Origin: Nematostella vectensis
Taxonomy: Eukaryota > Cnidaria > Anthozoa > Actiniaria > Edwardsiidae
Length of the DNA stretch: 64,000 nt
Assembly (NCBI RefSeq): GCF_932526225.1
Contig: NC_064048.1
Location: 8,332,515 to 8,396,514 of the forward strand
Direction: 5' to 3'
Positions 37,301 to 51,110 of the stretch are shown in pieces (the stretch's first letter is position 1; every line of letters starts with the position of its first letter). The notes beneath the pieces were generated by a model. It saw only the letters and a list, made by a program, of their open reading frames with translations. It searched no databases and had not been told where the DNA came from. The position numbers and the translations under genes were made by a program.

Positions 37301-39340
37301 GTTTGAGTATAAGAGAATGGAAAATAGAACAAAATTTGGACAATAACAATGTTTTCTTGTATCAAAAGTGCGTTCATTCCTACAAGGGCCTCGCTATTAA
37401 CAAATACAAGACTTGTTTTCCTGGCATTCATCAATTTCCATTTTCTTATAGTCAACCTTAATTAAAACAGGTGTATATAACATGATGTTTACGGGAATAA
37501 ATGATATTCCTTAATACGTTTTTTGTTTTTCTAAATTTCTGTAGTTATATAACAAGCTATATTTACGGATTTTGATAATAGCTTTCAACTGTCTGAGTAT
37601 CTCAGTTACTTAATGTCTGTGATTACATAACATACTGTTTTACGATTTATAATTATAATCTGCAAGAGTAAGTTACTTAATTTCTGTAGCTCATGTATAA
37701 CACGCTGTTATTAATATTCTGCTAGGTTCGTATCAAAGATACTCAATTTCTCTAGTTATATAACATACCTTTACGACTTTTGATGTTCTTCAAGAGGCAA
37801 TTAGCTAATAGCTCAGAATTTTACGACTTTCTTGTAACCCCGGGCTATGGCCCTACCTAAACAACGAGTTATATAATTCTGCTTACGTCTTTACTTTTTG
37901 TGTCTGCGCTATTTTAAGACTTTTTAAGAGAAAAACAAAGTGAGGGTCGACACTGTTCACCAACTTACGCCCTAAGGTCTATTTCTTTATTTAGATTATA
38001 GTTATATATAACTGCTGTTAACTTCAAACCTCAGTGCATTGTTGTTCTTTTTTCGAAAAAAATCTAGAATAATCCGAATTTAAAGTAGAGAGGTTTTTTG
38101 TGCGACTTGATTTCAGTAAAATACTTATTTATAATGGTATCAACATTTCTTTACCTAATTTGCCATTCAATTTTAAATAAAATAAAAAAAAAAACAATGA
38201 ATATAGAGGTTGGATGATAAGGGCTCTTTGGATAACGAGTGCTTTACTGATGACCTCTCAGCTTTCGGGGGATCTCTAGTTCTGTGTTGTAAATATTTTT
38301 GAAAATTTTTGGCACGAAGCACTTGATTTTGCGACCATAATTTAAGTCTATGTCAAGTGGCACTTACTTTATGGTTTAGACGCGTGAATGTTTGCTCGCC
38401 TACACGTTACACTTGGCTCTAGAAGAGGCTAGGAGGGCAGGCGTGTGAATTTAACAGTTCTCTTAAAGAGAATTTATGCTTTTTGGCACGTTCTTCTCTT
38501 GGTGAAAAAATCATTCGAGTGTTATTTTGAAAAGCTAAAAGGCTTAATTGCATGGAAAAAAGGGCGTATTTTCTAAGGTGGGATTTTGGTCATTGTAATA
38601 GTTTTGATTTTGGTCATTGTAATAGTTTTGATTTTGTATTAGAAGCTGCTGTAGAAAGTTGCCTAAGGAGAGCAAGTTGGCGGATTTTTTATACCATGTA
38701 TTTATGCTAATTAGTCCACAGGGAGACCACAGCAGTTGTTATTGACGAGAGATCACGTGACTGTTTGGGTATCAAACGAGCGCGTGCAAATGCTATCAAA
38801 ATAACAAAATAACGGCAAACAAAAGCACATTATTTAGCGCTTACGAATAAAGCCAGAAAGTTTTTTTTATTGTTTTTTTTTTTTAAAGGGATTATGCTTC
38901 ATTTAAAGATTTTACTTTTTCGTTGTTCTTTGTCTTGTGACGGACCTGTCATTTCTGTGTTTGGAAATTACCGAGGAAAGCAAGCGCTTTACAAGCCGTG
39001 CTTACAGGAACTTTGATTTTGCTAAGCTAGTATGACTTTCTCCTGGGCATATTTACTAGGCATTTTCTAAAAATCCAGTCATATACGCCGTTTTTCTCCA
39101 AATCAATAGAGCATCCATATGCTGCTATAGATTCTTCATTTGGCGAGTACAAACGAAAAAAGATACAGCAACAACGCTACTGTTCATTGCCCTATAATTT
39201 TTGAACATATGCTTTGGCACTGTTTATTTGTACAACAAGGAAATCATTTTCCATTATCGTTACAAAGGCCAAAAGAATTTTATGGTTTAATTTAAAGCTA
39301 ATACATGTCGATACAATTGTTTTTCTACTGGGGTGACAGT
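34400..39340. other. Gene-poor AT-rich stretch
   Basis: No frame with domain, exon or transposon character was found on either strand. It includes a TATTGGTCAG / GACGTGATTGG cluster at about 37097-37135 that could be promoter-like, and a 24-bp direct repeat (TTTTGGTCATTGTAATAGTT) at about 38584-38632. Confidence 0.45.
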
Positions 39341-39349
39341 TATAGTGGA

Positions 39350-39826
39350 ACCTGGATTTTGCGATATGCCTCGGGATAAAGAAAATGTATCGTAAAATCG
39401 AGGTATCGTTGCAAAGAGGTACTAGATTTAACGATATGAAGGAAAATCGAGTTAATTACCAACTTTTACAAAATAATAATATTGTAGCTGTACAGTGTAC
39501 GGTGAGTCTCTGTAAGCCTGTATTTAACAAAATCTGTCAAAAAGTAAAAAAAATCGATTAACTGTACTGTACTCAACTGTACCGTGTCTTGAGTTTTTCT
39601 CTCTTTTTTGATAGACAGATCAGTAATATCGTTGTATAGAGGTCCAAATTGCGCTTGGGAGAACAAATTTGTATAGTAAAATCGAGAATATCGTTGTATC
39701 CAATATCGTAAAATCGAGCTAATTTCTCCTACACTTCACTGTATTTTCGCCGGGAGAAAGAAACGCCATCGTAAAATCGAGGTTATCGCAAAGTCCAGTA
39801 TCGTAAAATCAAGTTTCCACTGTATA
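39350..39826. mobile_element. Pogo/mariner-like non-autonomous element
   Basis: Left end TAGTGGAACCTGGATTTTGC and right end ATCGTAAAATCAAGTTTCCA then CTGTA are inverted imperfect copies, flanked by TA. ATCGTAAAATCGAG recurs four times inside. Ends of the type CAGTGGAACCTCGATTTAACG are familiar from pogo and related Tc1/mariner elements. No transposase remains. Confidence 0.6.
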
Positions 39827-39884
39827 TAGGATGGCAAAACAGTACGGTAAGGGTTTGTGCATTTCATTAATCGAACTTTTTTAT

Positions 39885-40050
39885 TATTTTCCTGCCGCAC
39901 AGACGTCGAGCGCGCGCAGACTTTCCCGCTTCCTTTGAACACTTTTCCCGCCACTCAGATGTCGAGCGCACGCAGACATTTTTCCCTTTCCTTTGAACAT
40001 TTTTCTCGCTTTTCATGTGTCGAACGCGCGCCGACTTTTTCCTCTTTTTT
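39885..40050. repeat. Three ~60-bp direct repeats
   Basis: GACGTCGAGCGCGCGCAGAC, GATGTCGAGCGCACGCAGAC and GTGTCGAACGCGCGCCGAC each precede TTT/CCC-rich sequence and CTTTGAACA-type sequence. The block ATTAATCGAACTTTTTTATT before them is similar to a segment at about 41270-41340, suggesting a dispersed family. Confidence 0.7.
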
Positions 40051-40159
40051 CCGTTCAGACAGGGTTATTCCCAAATGCTTTTGTTCGTCTGGCTTGACCA
40101 TAAACTTGGTCCGTAATGAAATTATTAAGCGCGACCTCACCACAAGCCCGCCTCCTTAG

Positions 40160-43100
40160 AAGTAGACGCTATCTTTACCTTTTCTGCTTTTTGGCGTAGA
40201 TAGAATCGGAAATTTAACGAATCCTTGTGACAACAAGTAAATCATTGCAGTGCTTAATTTTTCTTATTATTTCCTCGCCCACTTGATTAAAACAAAGATA
40301 TTCGTGAAGATCTACGAAGCCAGTGGGATTATACAGGGATTATACTCATATTGAGTGCATCATTTGTTGTTGCTTTTTGTTGAAAGTTTTGTTTAACTTA
40401 TGCTAGGCTCGTTGACTTGACTTTCTCTGTCATATTATATGAAATCACCGCAGCCATCGAAATACTTTATGACAAACGTCTTTTAAAGTTGAGCTAAATA
40501 AGATTACTAAACAAAAAAAGTTATTTTATCATACGCAGATAAATTATATATCTAATAGCTACTAAGAGACTAGTAGAATAAGGACCGTCAAACTATACCT
40601 TTTTTACTCTAAAGGGCCTATTAAAGTAAAGCTTTACATACACTAAACATTATTGTTGAATCTTACCACATACCAACTTCATCTCCAGCATTTTGTCATC
40701 GTACTTTTGGCGAAGTCCTGCTCACTCCGACTGTATTTACAAAACTAAAATCTAAAAACAAAAAACCAGACTAAAATCTTGTCTTAAATCACCTGCTTAT
40801 TAACGTTTACTAACGTCGCTCCCTCTTTTCTCCGACATTCTAAAAGCCATTATCTAATTGTAATCGATGTTTCACTAACGCGCTATTGCCCTTATATCGT
40901 TTCTAGGTTACTTGTTTAGCAGTGTGGCGGCGGCAGACGAAAAGGATGTCTAAACCACCCATCAGCATTTTCTACTTCCCCCCCCCCCGTCCCTTGAGAC
41001 TTCATCTTCCGCCACCACTCTTTATTTCCTACGGATCAAACCAAGCCGTGTAACTATGCAATGTCACCTTTATGTTTGTATCGATGCAATTTTCACCACC
41101 CCATTCGCGCGTTGCCTGTGGTGATGTCGCAATTGTCTTTTATCTGGTCTGATAGAATGTATTATAAAATTACACGTTTATGATATCCGCCGACTGTTAA
41201 TCAGTGTCTATCATAAAACGTTTCGAAATTGCGGAAAAGCAGTGGCGTAGGTAGGGAGTCGTGCAATTTTATTCATCGAACCTTTGATTATTTTTTCCCG
41301 CCACTTTCTCTTTCCGCCGCACAGGTGCCGAACGCTCGTAAATTTCTTTTCGCCACTCGTTAACTGAGCCAGCTTAAATGCATGTTTGCAACGAGCTTAA
41401 ATAGTTAGATCTCAAGAGAACGGATAGCCTTGCGTCACTTCGAAAAAAAATGTGCTTTTAGTGCATAAGTGGCATTGAAGTAATAGATAAATGCAAATTT
41501 TGTTCCTGTACTTTTAGAGGAAAGCAAATGTTAAAAATTACAATTTGAGAATGGGAATTAACCATTTATGATACCCTAGCTACAATCCATAGACTTCTGG
41601 TTAAATGAAAAACAAATAATAATAACTGCAAAAATTAAGAAATAATCTAAAAAACGCAACTTGCTATTGATTTTGGTAGACTAAAAAAATTGTAATTTGC
41701 GATAAAGCCGATGCACCATAGGTGGATAATAATAAGTTGTAACTGTATTCCAGTATTACGTGTTCATTGAAGGACAGATTGTAAACTATCGTCTCAGTAA
41801 TTCGAACAAAAATGATTCCTCTTTTTTAGACACATGAAACGAATAACTTTCTTTCGTTTTCTGTTTTAGCCCGCTAGGTTATCCCATGATATAGTAACGG
41901 GATGTGTTTCACTTTCCTTTTTTAAAATAAAATGTGGTTATCTAAGGGGAACCTGCACATTGCACTAAAACTGTGATAACATATTAAAGAGAATCTTTCA
42001 GCTACCTTTTTGTCACCCTAGCAAAGTCAAGTGCAAAAAAGCGTCCATTTTAATCAGCTGATTTGGGAAAGCAAGTGTGTTTTTCTCGATTGGTAAATAA
42101 ATTATATTAGCATTTGATTTTAAATGGTTATTTCGATTTTTTTTCCGATATTAAATAAAAACACTAAAAAGGCATGGCTTACAAGGGCTCTTTAAGAGTT
42201 ACAATAACAGAAAATACTGATGTAGCATAAGATGGTCTAATGAGTCATTTTTTTTTTTTTTTTTTTTTTTTGGTAACAACGGTACAATTTGTAATTCTTT
42301 GTCTGAGATGAACAAACCTGAGACGAACAAACCTAATGGTTACTTCAACAAGCCTGAATGGTTGTTAAAGTTACACTATTCTGCATTATTTCGACTTTTT
42401 TCGAACTTTTGAAACGCTCATTCCTTGGTGTGCGATTATAAGGCAACTTTTAAACAGCCTCTGTCAGCCGCCGTTTTGTCATCCTAGCAAAGTATCCATT
42501 TCCATCTGCTGATTTAAGGGCTCCAAAGCGATATTTTTCCATTTAAACGCATTATTTGCCTTCCAATATTAAATGAAAGCAATAACAAAGGTATGGCTTA
42601 CAAGGGCACGTTCAAAAGCTTCTTTTGAAACTCTCATACTATTAAGAAATACCTACGCGATTTTGACCGAAATCCACCTTTAATCTTCATTTGGCTACCA
42701 CTATAAAAGTGAGAGTCTCTTTTCTGCGGCGTCTCTTAATAAATGAGCTACAGTTTTTTTTTTTTTTTTTTATAACGCGTGCACTAGTTGAAGTTTTTTT
42801 GGGAGGGGAGGGGGAGGCAGAGGGGATGACTTTTTAACCATGCCCACTTTTCATTTTTCCCAGTAAAAGTTTTCAATTCATTTCTTAGTATTGTTAACAA
42901 TTTAAACGAATACTATGCAGCAAAGCACATAGTCTTTATTATAAAGATATTTCTGGTGTAAGTTTTTGTATTTTTTTTAAGAATAATGGATCACCCCCGC
43001 GGAGCTTGCTCCGTGCTTACGGGATTATATTTCGTGACTAGGGCTATTGTTTCCGTGTAAAAAGTAAAGAAAAACGCGAAAACAACATTGAGATCATATC

Positions 43101-44370
43101 CTTGTAAGCACTCAAAAGTACATGAGTGGGCTTGTTGTAAAATTATAAATTTCACATGCATTCGGCCCTTGTGAGTAATCTTTGTTGTCATTCTATTAGG
43201 CTTAATGGGGATCCAATTTATCAATGTCGGGATATTTTTCGAGTTTGTTGCGTGAGACGGCTGGTTTCACGTGGTAAGTCTTGACGTTGTTAATGTGCTG
43301 TCGCACAACATTGCTCTTCTTATGATGATGTTAATGAAGCTTGAAATTATTATTGCGTTTTAAGATCTTTCTGCCAAAAAAATCGAATAAAAAAGTCTAA
43401 TAAACAGGAAGATTATTTTCAATTGAAGCATGGCCGTTCAAATTTTTGGAGCATCTTAAGGCTGAAAACTTTATTACGGGTTCAATTCAAGGATATTTAA
43501 AAAAATATAAGAGACAGTTTTGCTGCTATCTGATCCTCGCCAGTTCTTAGCATGTTTTTAAAATTTGCTGAAATCTCAGCCTGACGTTCTTATGAAAAAA
43601 ATCAAGTGTATTCTACGCGCGCGAAAGCATTTGAAAGGTCGGATGTGGCTCTTTGGCGTTTTTAGCAAAACGTGTCTATGCGGGGGGGGGGGGGGGGGGC
43701 AGAAAAATACATTAATCCCATAAAATATCTTCTATATAATAGTGTATTTTTGGGCGTATTATTCTAAGTTTGTAGAAAAGTTGTCAAAGAGCAAAATTCT
43801 TAGAAATGCGTTGGCTCCCATTCTGCGAAAATAGAGTCCAGCGCTATCTGAGAGCGACCGAAAAGCACCCCGGGCCTCCGAGCACCATAAGACATCAAAA
43901 AATTGAATAATAATTCGGAAAATTATACACAAAATGTACAAAACATAAATGCTATTAGTATATATAACGGGTTGTTCTAGATGTTCTGTGGTAGTTATTT
44001 CGTTAATAGCGCAACCATAGCAAAGTGTGGTGCGGCGCCTTTTAAGGGTGATCACTCTAATGCCTAACAGGCCTCAATTCCTTTTGACTGAAAACGATTC
44101 GAGGTTTAGCCAATCCCTTAGCTTCACGGAAGGAGGCCGCTTTTAATCTCCCTTTTTCCGTAGAAACGGCACCAGTTGTGTTTTTTTTTTTCTTTTTTTG
44201 TACAGGTCATACAGTAAGTGTGGGTAAAGTGCGTTTCCAGCCTTTTGTCTTTTTGTTATTCTCATTTTTTTTTTGCGGATGTTTGCAGCCAATTCGTGTC
44301 ACCTGTTTCTTTTCTGAAGTTTCTTTTGTGAAATATTATCATTTTTTCTTCTTTTCGGTCAAAAATTGAT
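40160..44370. other. Gene-poor stretch with dispersed repeats
   Basis: Two diverged copies of the AATGGCGGC-type repeat family lie on the opposite strand here (about 41995-42195 and 42455-42610; both end with GGCTTACAAGGGC). Poly-T tracts at 42248, 42755 and 44179 and poly-G at 43682 are present. No gene is recognised. Confidence 0.45.
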
Positions 44371-44377
44371 TTGTTAC

Positions 44378-44399
44378 ATATATATATATATATATATAT
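44378..44399. repeat. (AT)n microsatellite
   Basis: About 11 AT units. Confidence 0.9.
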
Positions 44400-47300
44400 T
44401 TTACATTATTTCATTGAGCGCTCTTAAATATAAAATAAAAAAATTGCTCGTACGACTACCAGCACCATATTATCATATTTTACAAAACTATGATACACAA
44501 AAAAACCGATACATTTCTTAGGCGCTTGTGAAAATTAATTACATTTAAACTTCGTATTCACGAGCTTATATTGGATAATTCCATATCTTATATCTGATCT
44601 GAGGGCTTGTAAAATATAGAACTCAAAGAAAAACGCACTTTTTTTTCTTATCTTTAAAGCACTATGCTAGACGTAATCGCTTCGAATATTGTACGGGTTG
44701 AATAGCGAGGAATCTCGTGTGGGTTCAGAAAACGCGTGAAAGGTTTAAAGAGTATTTCCAATGCGATATCTGCAATTAGTGACATGCGTTCCTAGAGGCT
44801 GCACATTAACCTCAGAACACCCTTCTTTAAAACTCGACTGCGTTCCAATAGTATGAAGTTTCTTTTTCACTAACCTTAAACGGAGTAGTATTATAAACTT
44901 GTTTCTTCGATCCTGGCTTTTGTTCGTACGCTAGGCAAGTTCAAGTATCATGTATTTTTACCTCTCGTATTTCGCATCCGCGGTACACGTAATTGGCTAT
45001 GCAAATTGACTTGTCTTGTCATTATTCTGATGACATTCGATCCAATTCCTCATTTCAATTGTTCCGTTTGTTGTCATTTTCTTTTATTCTGAAGATACTG
45101 AAAAGCGAAACATTGTTTTCGCTTTATTTAGATTGACCAGGATTGACATTAAATCTTTTTTTTTTCTCAAAATAAATTATTATTACGAATACCTTCTGTA
45201 CATTTGTAAGTGAATCTGAAACTAAACTTTGAAAATGTATCTCAATCAATTTTGCTCATTTTATATTGTTTATTTTCAAAGGGAATAGAAAATATCAGAA
45301 CAAAGACGGTTACTTTCTAAAACAAAATAAGACTCGCCACGCAAAAAAAGTATCAGAGAAGTGTTTCTACGGGGTTTATATTTTATAGTTTATATTTAAA
45401 ATGTAATTTGATTTTGTATATCTAAAGTTGTAAGACCATCTGTCCAAGGCCCAACTTTACGCGTAAACAACTCGCCTCATTAGCTAAACATACTGGGGTT
45501 GTTTTAGATGTTTTAGAGGAAAAAGATAAAGACGGCGGTCATTGGGAAACTTAAACTTAAACAAAATCCATAATTTTTTTTTTCATTTCCCCTGATAATG
45601 ATAGCTTCCTGTTATTTCGTTAAGGTTATAGTGAGGGCTTTGGTGTAATATATGCCATGCAATATAGCACTTAACGTTCAACCTTTTTGTTAATGGATTA
45701 TTCCTATACATAATCAAACGACTAAATAGTATGAATTTCTAGTCTGAGATTTTTAAAGTATTGACTTAATATTTTTCTTGAGAAATATTTTTCTCATGTT
45801 TTAATATATCTTCTTATTCCTATATTCCTGTCTTCATGCCTTTCTATTATAAAAAATTATTATACTTTATATAAAATAATGTCACCAAAAAGCTAACACA
45901 AGACCCAATGAAGAAGACCTTGGTCTCTCTTGTTTTATTCATCACGCTTCATGTCGGATTCTTACCTTAAAAACAGCTCTGTCTTGACCCCTACCAACTC
46001 CTAAATTACTCCTTTCCTTATGCTGCCCTTAGGTTCGTAGTTTAAACTTAAAAGCATGCCCCCGTTCGCCGGGAAGTCACCTACGTAACTAGGAAAGTGT
46101 CACTTTGTTCTTCGATTTACATGAATTTGCGGCCACTTTCTGACCCATTCAATAGCAAACAGGAATCGGATATCAGATTTCTCTTTTTTTTTTTTCGAGA
46201 AATAATATTCGCTATCATTGCAATCGCTATTTTTACTTAAAAGAGGCTCTCTGAGTTATATTGTTGCCGTAGGCAATTGTCCCTTCGTATTTGAACTTTT
46301 ATTATTATTTTTCATTACGTAGATCCTATAATGTTTTATACTTCAAGCTTACATTTTTATATCCAAATTTCAATCGCCTTTCTGGGTTTGAAATGGCGAT
46401 TAAAATAAAACAATATTTCTCCACTTGTGTTGAAAGCCTAGCAGACCTGATGTCGTAGATTAGATTTCTTTTTCGCTTCATATGCTGTTACTTTATGCTA
46501 TAATATTCAATTAAAGTTAGACGAAATGGATAAATGAACTAAATGAAGCAATAACTCGTATCGCCTTTTTGATGGTTAACCAGTATTGATTAAGCCTTAT
46601 GAGAAGGTGGCTTGCTAAATTCTTCGTTTTTTTTAACAAACAGACGTAATATTTACACGACACCTTAAAGGTTGACCTGTATGCATTTACAGTCTCACCT
46701 TTTATTAAATTCATGATTTTTTTTACTTGTGAAAAGCAATTGCTTTTTATCATCTTCTATTTTCTTCCTGATAAAGTAATTCAAACTCAAATGAAAATGC
46801 ACCTTGCAAAACTACTGGAAACTTCAAATACAAAGCACAATGTTTAGCGGGTTAAAAACAACTTTAATTTTTTTATTTTTTATTTTATTTGAATTTATTA
46901 GCTTAATCACATAAGAAATATTTATCTTCCCTTTCCTTCCATTTTGTCTCAGTCGAATCTTATAAACCAAATAATTCTATGTAATTATTTCCCTTATCGT
47001 TCTTCAGCTTTAATTATTCTCTGGTGGTTTGAGGGCAGGGTGGATGGAGTGATAATGGTGAACTTGCCTCTTATAGAGATGATATGTGCCCAGATATCGC
47101 TTTTTTATTTCCTTAGCCTGCGGATTCGTAAGAACGAAGCAGTTTTCGTAAAATCTCCACACGAAATGGCACCATCGCTCAACAGTAAATGTTTTGTCAC
47201 GTTTTCAATTTGAATTCAGCCTCTATTTAGTAATTGTTAAATGATAAAGATTCAAACAAATAACCCTCTTATATTTGTCTATTAATAGCTGCTGGTACAT

Positions 47301-49990
47301 TTTAAGATTTAATTTGATATGCTGAAATATTTTTAAGAAGCTAGATTTTGGAATATTAAGAGGTATTGTGGTGGCAATGAAAAGAGGAATTGATCATTCT
47401 TTCTGAGTATCTTTAGCCAAGAACACACAAAGAGACCCCCTTCCCGAAACACGTTAAAACGACATATTTCGTCGTTTGAATATGTTCTGATGCCAAAAAT
47501 GTCCATTTTAAAAGTTGCTGAGAAAAAAAATATGTTCCTTTTTCTCAGGAGGGACCATTCCTTTTTTTCGCAGCCACCATTGGTTAGGCATTTTTTTCGC
47601 AGCCACCATTGGTTAGGCATATTGGCATATGAGTAATTGCCCGTATAACCGGTTAGGACGATCGGCAACCTCACCAGCGCCCTTAAAAACATTCCCAGCA
47701 CAACTAGTTCGACTCCACAAATTTGCCAGCAGAACTATTCGGGTCGATTTTTTCCAGCGACCGAGGGATCTAACATCTTCCCAGACATTTTGCGGAACAG
47801 ATCCGTTTTGTGCCCTTGTTTTAGATGGATTAACTAAATAATACCGTGCCAGGAAGTGACTGCCTTACATGTTAAACAATATAATAAAATAAAACATATA
47901 TTTTTTATTCGTTATTCGCAGAGAGATGATTTATTTGTGTTATGTCGTAGTCACCTGTTCGCGTTCACAATTACCGCTCTTTAATACTAAGAAAATCCCA
48001 GTTAAAGTAAGCATCCTACAATATCCCTGTGCCATCGCATTTTTTTTTGCGTTTTCCTTCCCTCGAGGGTAAACAAATATGACGTAGGTTGAGAAATATG
48101 GGGTAGAGATGATACTGACTTGAAATTGCGCGTAGTCAATCAACCGTCTAAACCAATCAATGGCTTTCATGTTTTCAAAAACCATTTGACTGCGCACAGC
48201 AAGGAAATTGATTGGTCACAGTGTTATGATTGACTAGGCGCTATTCCCAGACAAGAAATGGATTTGAATTTTCGGAAACTCGGGCAACTACGAATTCATA
48301 ATCGAAATGAGCTAAAAGACAATATAATTTTTTTCCGTTTAGTTCATTTTCTCTGGCCGTTAAATGGGTTAAAATGCAGGTTGTTAAAATCTTTTAGGCT
48401 GTTTAGGAAGATTATCGAAGGCATAGCCCGCAAGCGAGGGGTATTGCGAAAAAAAAGGCTTTGTCGTGTAGTGTTTTGGTCAAAACGAGGGAGCTCCGTA
48501 AGCACCCAAGGTAAAAGTTAATTAGCGGTTTACATCCTTTGACGCACTAGGGATGGGATGGGCAAAGGTGGTACTTCGCATGGGTGGAGTCAAGTGTTCA
48601 TTGTAGGTTTTTAATTGTCTACAAACAGTTGAACTTTAAGCTGCATGCCTTATACAATATTTTGTTAAAAACTATGTTTATTAACAGTTTTTGGTCATTT
48701 TCTTTGAATTTAGTCTCCCCCATGTACCAAAGACTCATAAGTCAATATTAGAATTTGACTGAAATTCGTTGCGTCCGGGCCGGGGAGCTATTGCAAAGCT
48801 TTACCATGACACTGCACCTTTATTGATGCTATCATACGGATAAAATAAACCCTATCAATAAAAGCTTTTTTGCCGTAAAACACTTTAGGTGGAAACTTAC
48901 TCATACTTTTGATAACTCAAAAAAGTAACTTGATATCTAAACATAATTTCGAGTACCCTTTTTTTAGTCCCGATAACTTGCAGCATCTCAAATGGCTTAA
49001 AGGTATTTTCAGCGTAGCCTACAGTGAAATTACTAGAAAAAAGCAAACGAAAAAAGATGCAGCGCTATTGTTTACGATACTTAAGGCTTTTTTTTTAAAC
49101 AAGAATAAATCAATAATCGAGGCTTGCATGATCCTATCCTAGCGCGAAATTCGACACAATGGCGCACTCGTTAAATCGACCATAAACTTTAACAACAGGT
49201 AATGTGTTTCCCTTAAGGCGTTCTGGTAGCCTTTTGCACCACCGTGTTACGTAAGTGCTCAAGGCACTTAAACAGCACTAACCTTGGCATTGCAGGACCA
49301 ACTCTGTACTGACAGTTTCTTACAGTGTTTTTACACACCGTTTATTGTTATGTTGTAACATTAGGTTACCTGTGCGAGCGCCTTTACCAGGTCAGCGGTT
49401 AGTAACTTTTGTACGACGGCAATGTTGTTTTTAAGCACGAGGTTTGCAGAATAAAGCCCATCTTCTGGGCTCCGACAGTGTTTATCCTTAACTACAATTT
49501 ATTCCGCAACCGAAAATGCTTTGCCGGCGTGAGTGACTTCTAAAAGCCAAATGAGTCATGTAAATCCCTCTCTGTATCTGCTCATCCAGTGAAACTTTCA
49601 CTTTGAGGGAGTCACTGTTTGATATGATAAAGGGGGCTAAAATGTTGCTCTCTTTAATCAGGCCTGTAATAAACGTGTATTAACATTGAGTCATTTTTCT
49701 TTACTTTACTGTCTAGAAAAAAGAAGATGTGTTGCACGTAAAAATGTAGTTTTTTTCGCCATCACCTCGTCTTGTTTTATGAATGTCCAGTATTTAATGT
49801 TTTGATGATATAACACGTTTTAATATCTATTATTTAAAAAAAAAATGTCTTCATAAAAAATGTGATCATATCCATCAATCTTTTGTTTTTGAAAACTCTC
49901 GTTTTTTTTGTTTTTTTTTTTTGGCTCGCTCAGTCAATTCCTGGATATCTCTATATATCTTTACAATAAACCAAAAACTGGAAATCGACT
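44400..49990. other. Gene-poor AT-rich stretch
   Basis: No supported gene. It contains a 29-bp direct duplication (CGCAGCCACCATTGGTTAGG, 47562-47619) and a small inverted-repeat element (48128-48241). Confidence 0.45.
48128..48241. mobile_element. Small MITE-like inverted repeat
   Basis: GCGCGTAGTCAATCAACCG, then ACCAATCAAT, is mirrored by ATTGATTGGT and CGGTTGATTGAC-like sequence ending TGATTGACTAGGCGC. The arms are about 35 bp and imperfect, with a short centre. Confidence 0.55.
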
Positions 49991-49996
49991 CTGCCA

Positions 49997-50917
49997 AATT
50001 TTCGTCTTTAATAAGACTTCTTCAGGGCAGACTGAAGAAGGTGAATCGTTACAAGCTTTTTTACATCAGAATAGTGGCGCGAGACGCAAAATCATTACAA
50101 CTGACAAAAACACGCATTTTCTAGAATAGCGCGCGCTATGGATAAAAAGAATTTACACATCTCTACGTGGGTTCCTACTACAAAAAAAGTCATCACTATT
50201 AAGACCCCGCGGGTAGATAGACTTAAGCCGATAAGCCGATAAGTTGTTGGTGCACTCCTCTCCTAAAGAAAATAGTACTCAGGTTAGAGGTTGTGGTAAG
50301 TGTGGCGGTAAAAGGTGTAGGGTGTGTAACTTTCTTAAGACAGGGCGGGAGTTTCGCAGTACAGTTACTAATAAGAAATATGTCATTAATTTTGACTTGG
50401 ACTGTAACTCAGATTTTGTTGTTTATCTGATTACTTGCCCTGTGTAGCAAGCAATATGTAGGGTCTACTATCAATAGTTTTAGGAAGCGTTTTAATAATC
50501 ATAAAAGTAGGTTAAATAAGCACCCTAGTTTACCGGTTAATGAAAGAGTTAAGGATGACCTTATCTATCAACATTTTCATTGCGACAATCATTTAGGTCT
50601 TAAAAATGTTATGGTACAACTTATAGATAAGTGTAACTCTGAGGCTCAGCTTAGGGAAAGGGAAGGCCAGTGGGCTTATCGGCTTAAGTCTATCTACCCG
50701 CGCGGTCTTAATAGTGATGACTTTTTTTTGTAGTAGGAACCGACGTAGAGATGTGTAAATTCTTTTTATCCATAGCGCGCGCTATTCTAGAAAATGCGCG
50801 TTTTTGTCAGTTGTAATGTTTTTTTCGTCTCGCGCCACTATTCTGATGTAAATAAGCTTGTAACGATTCACCTTCTTCAGTCTGCCCTGAAGAAGTCTTA
50901 TTAAAGACGAAAAATTT
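49997..50917 (+). mobile_element. 5'-truncated Penelope-like element flanked by inverted 3' ends
   Basis: A GIY-YIG coding segment is bracketed by two arms of about 240 bp: left 49997-50234 and right 50674-50917, inverted and nearly identical. The right arm contains the last 17 or so codons of the nuclease and its 3' UTR. The left arm is therefore an inverted copy of the element's own 3' end, joined to a truncated body. Such inverted terminal copies are known for Penelope-like elements. The reverse transcriptase part is absent. Confidence 0.8.
50244..50733 (+). pseudogene. GIY-YIG endonuclease segment of a Penelope-like element, frameshifted
   Basis: The endonuclease half of a Penelope-like protein. 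A cysteine cluster (CGKCGGKRCRVC) precedes the nuclease core, whose first strand reads FVVYLITCP and second QYVGST, followed by FRKRFNNH and the conserved tail LREREGQWAYRLKSIYPRGL. The frame breaks at about 50441-50447, where a GT repeat appears two bases short and a TAG follows. The second frame is open from about 50443 to the TAG at 50731. The start is not native, because the upstream reverse transcriptase is missing. Confidence 0.85.
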
Positions 50918-50969
50918 TATTTTCGTCTTTATTTTTTATTTTTAAGTAGAGGATTACATCACTTATCAG

Positions 50970-51110
50970 GGATCTCAGGCCCGTACCCAAGATTTTTCTT
51001 GGAGGGGGGGGGGGGGGGGGGGGGGGTCGAAATCCGAAAAAGTGGACCTAATTTTTCCGGAGGGGGGAGGGGGGGGAGTTCTCTGAACACCCCGAAAAAA
51101 AGGATTTTTT
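50970..51110. repeat. Poly-G repeat, GGCCCGTACCCAAGAT type (copy 1)
   Basis: CAGGCCCGTACCCAAGATTT then a run of about 24 G. A second copy begins at about 51932 (AGGCCCGTACCCAGGATTTT) with its own G run. Both are followed further on by GGCTACATACCAGA and TGATCTAGCTA, so they are two members of one dispersed family. Confidence 0.8.

Noticed and set aside
50140-50920. Hammerhead ribozyme in the Penelope-like arms
   Set aside because: Such elements often carry one, and CTGATG occurs, but the required CTGATGA...GAAA core in the right order was not found by eye.
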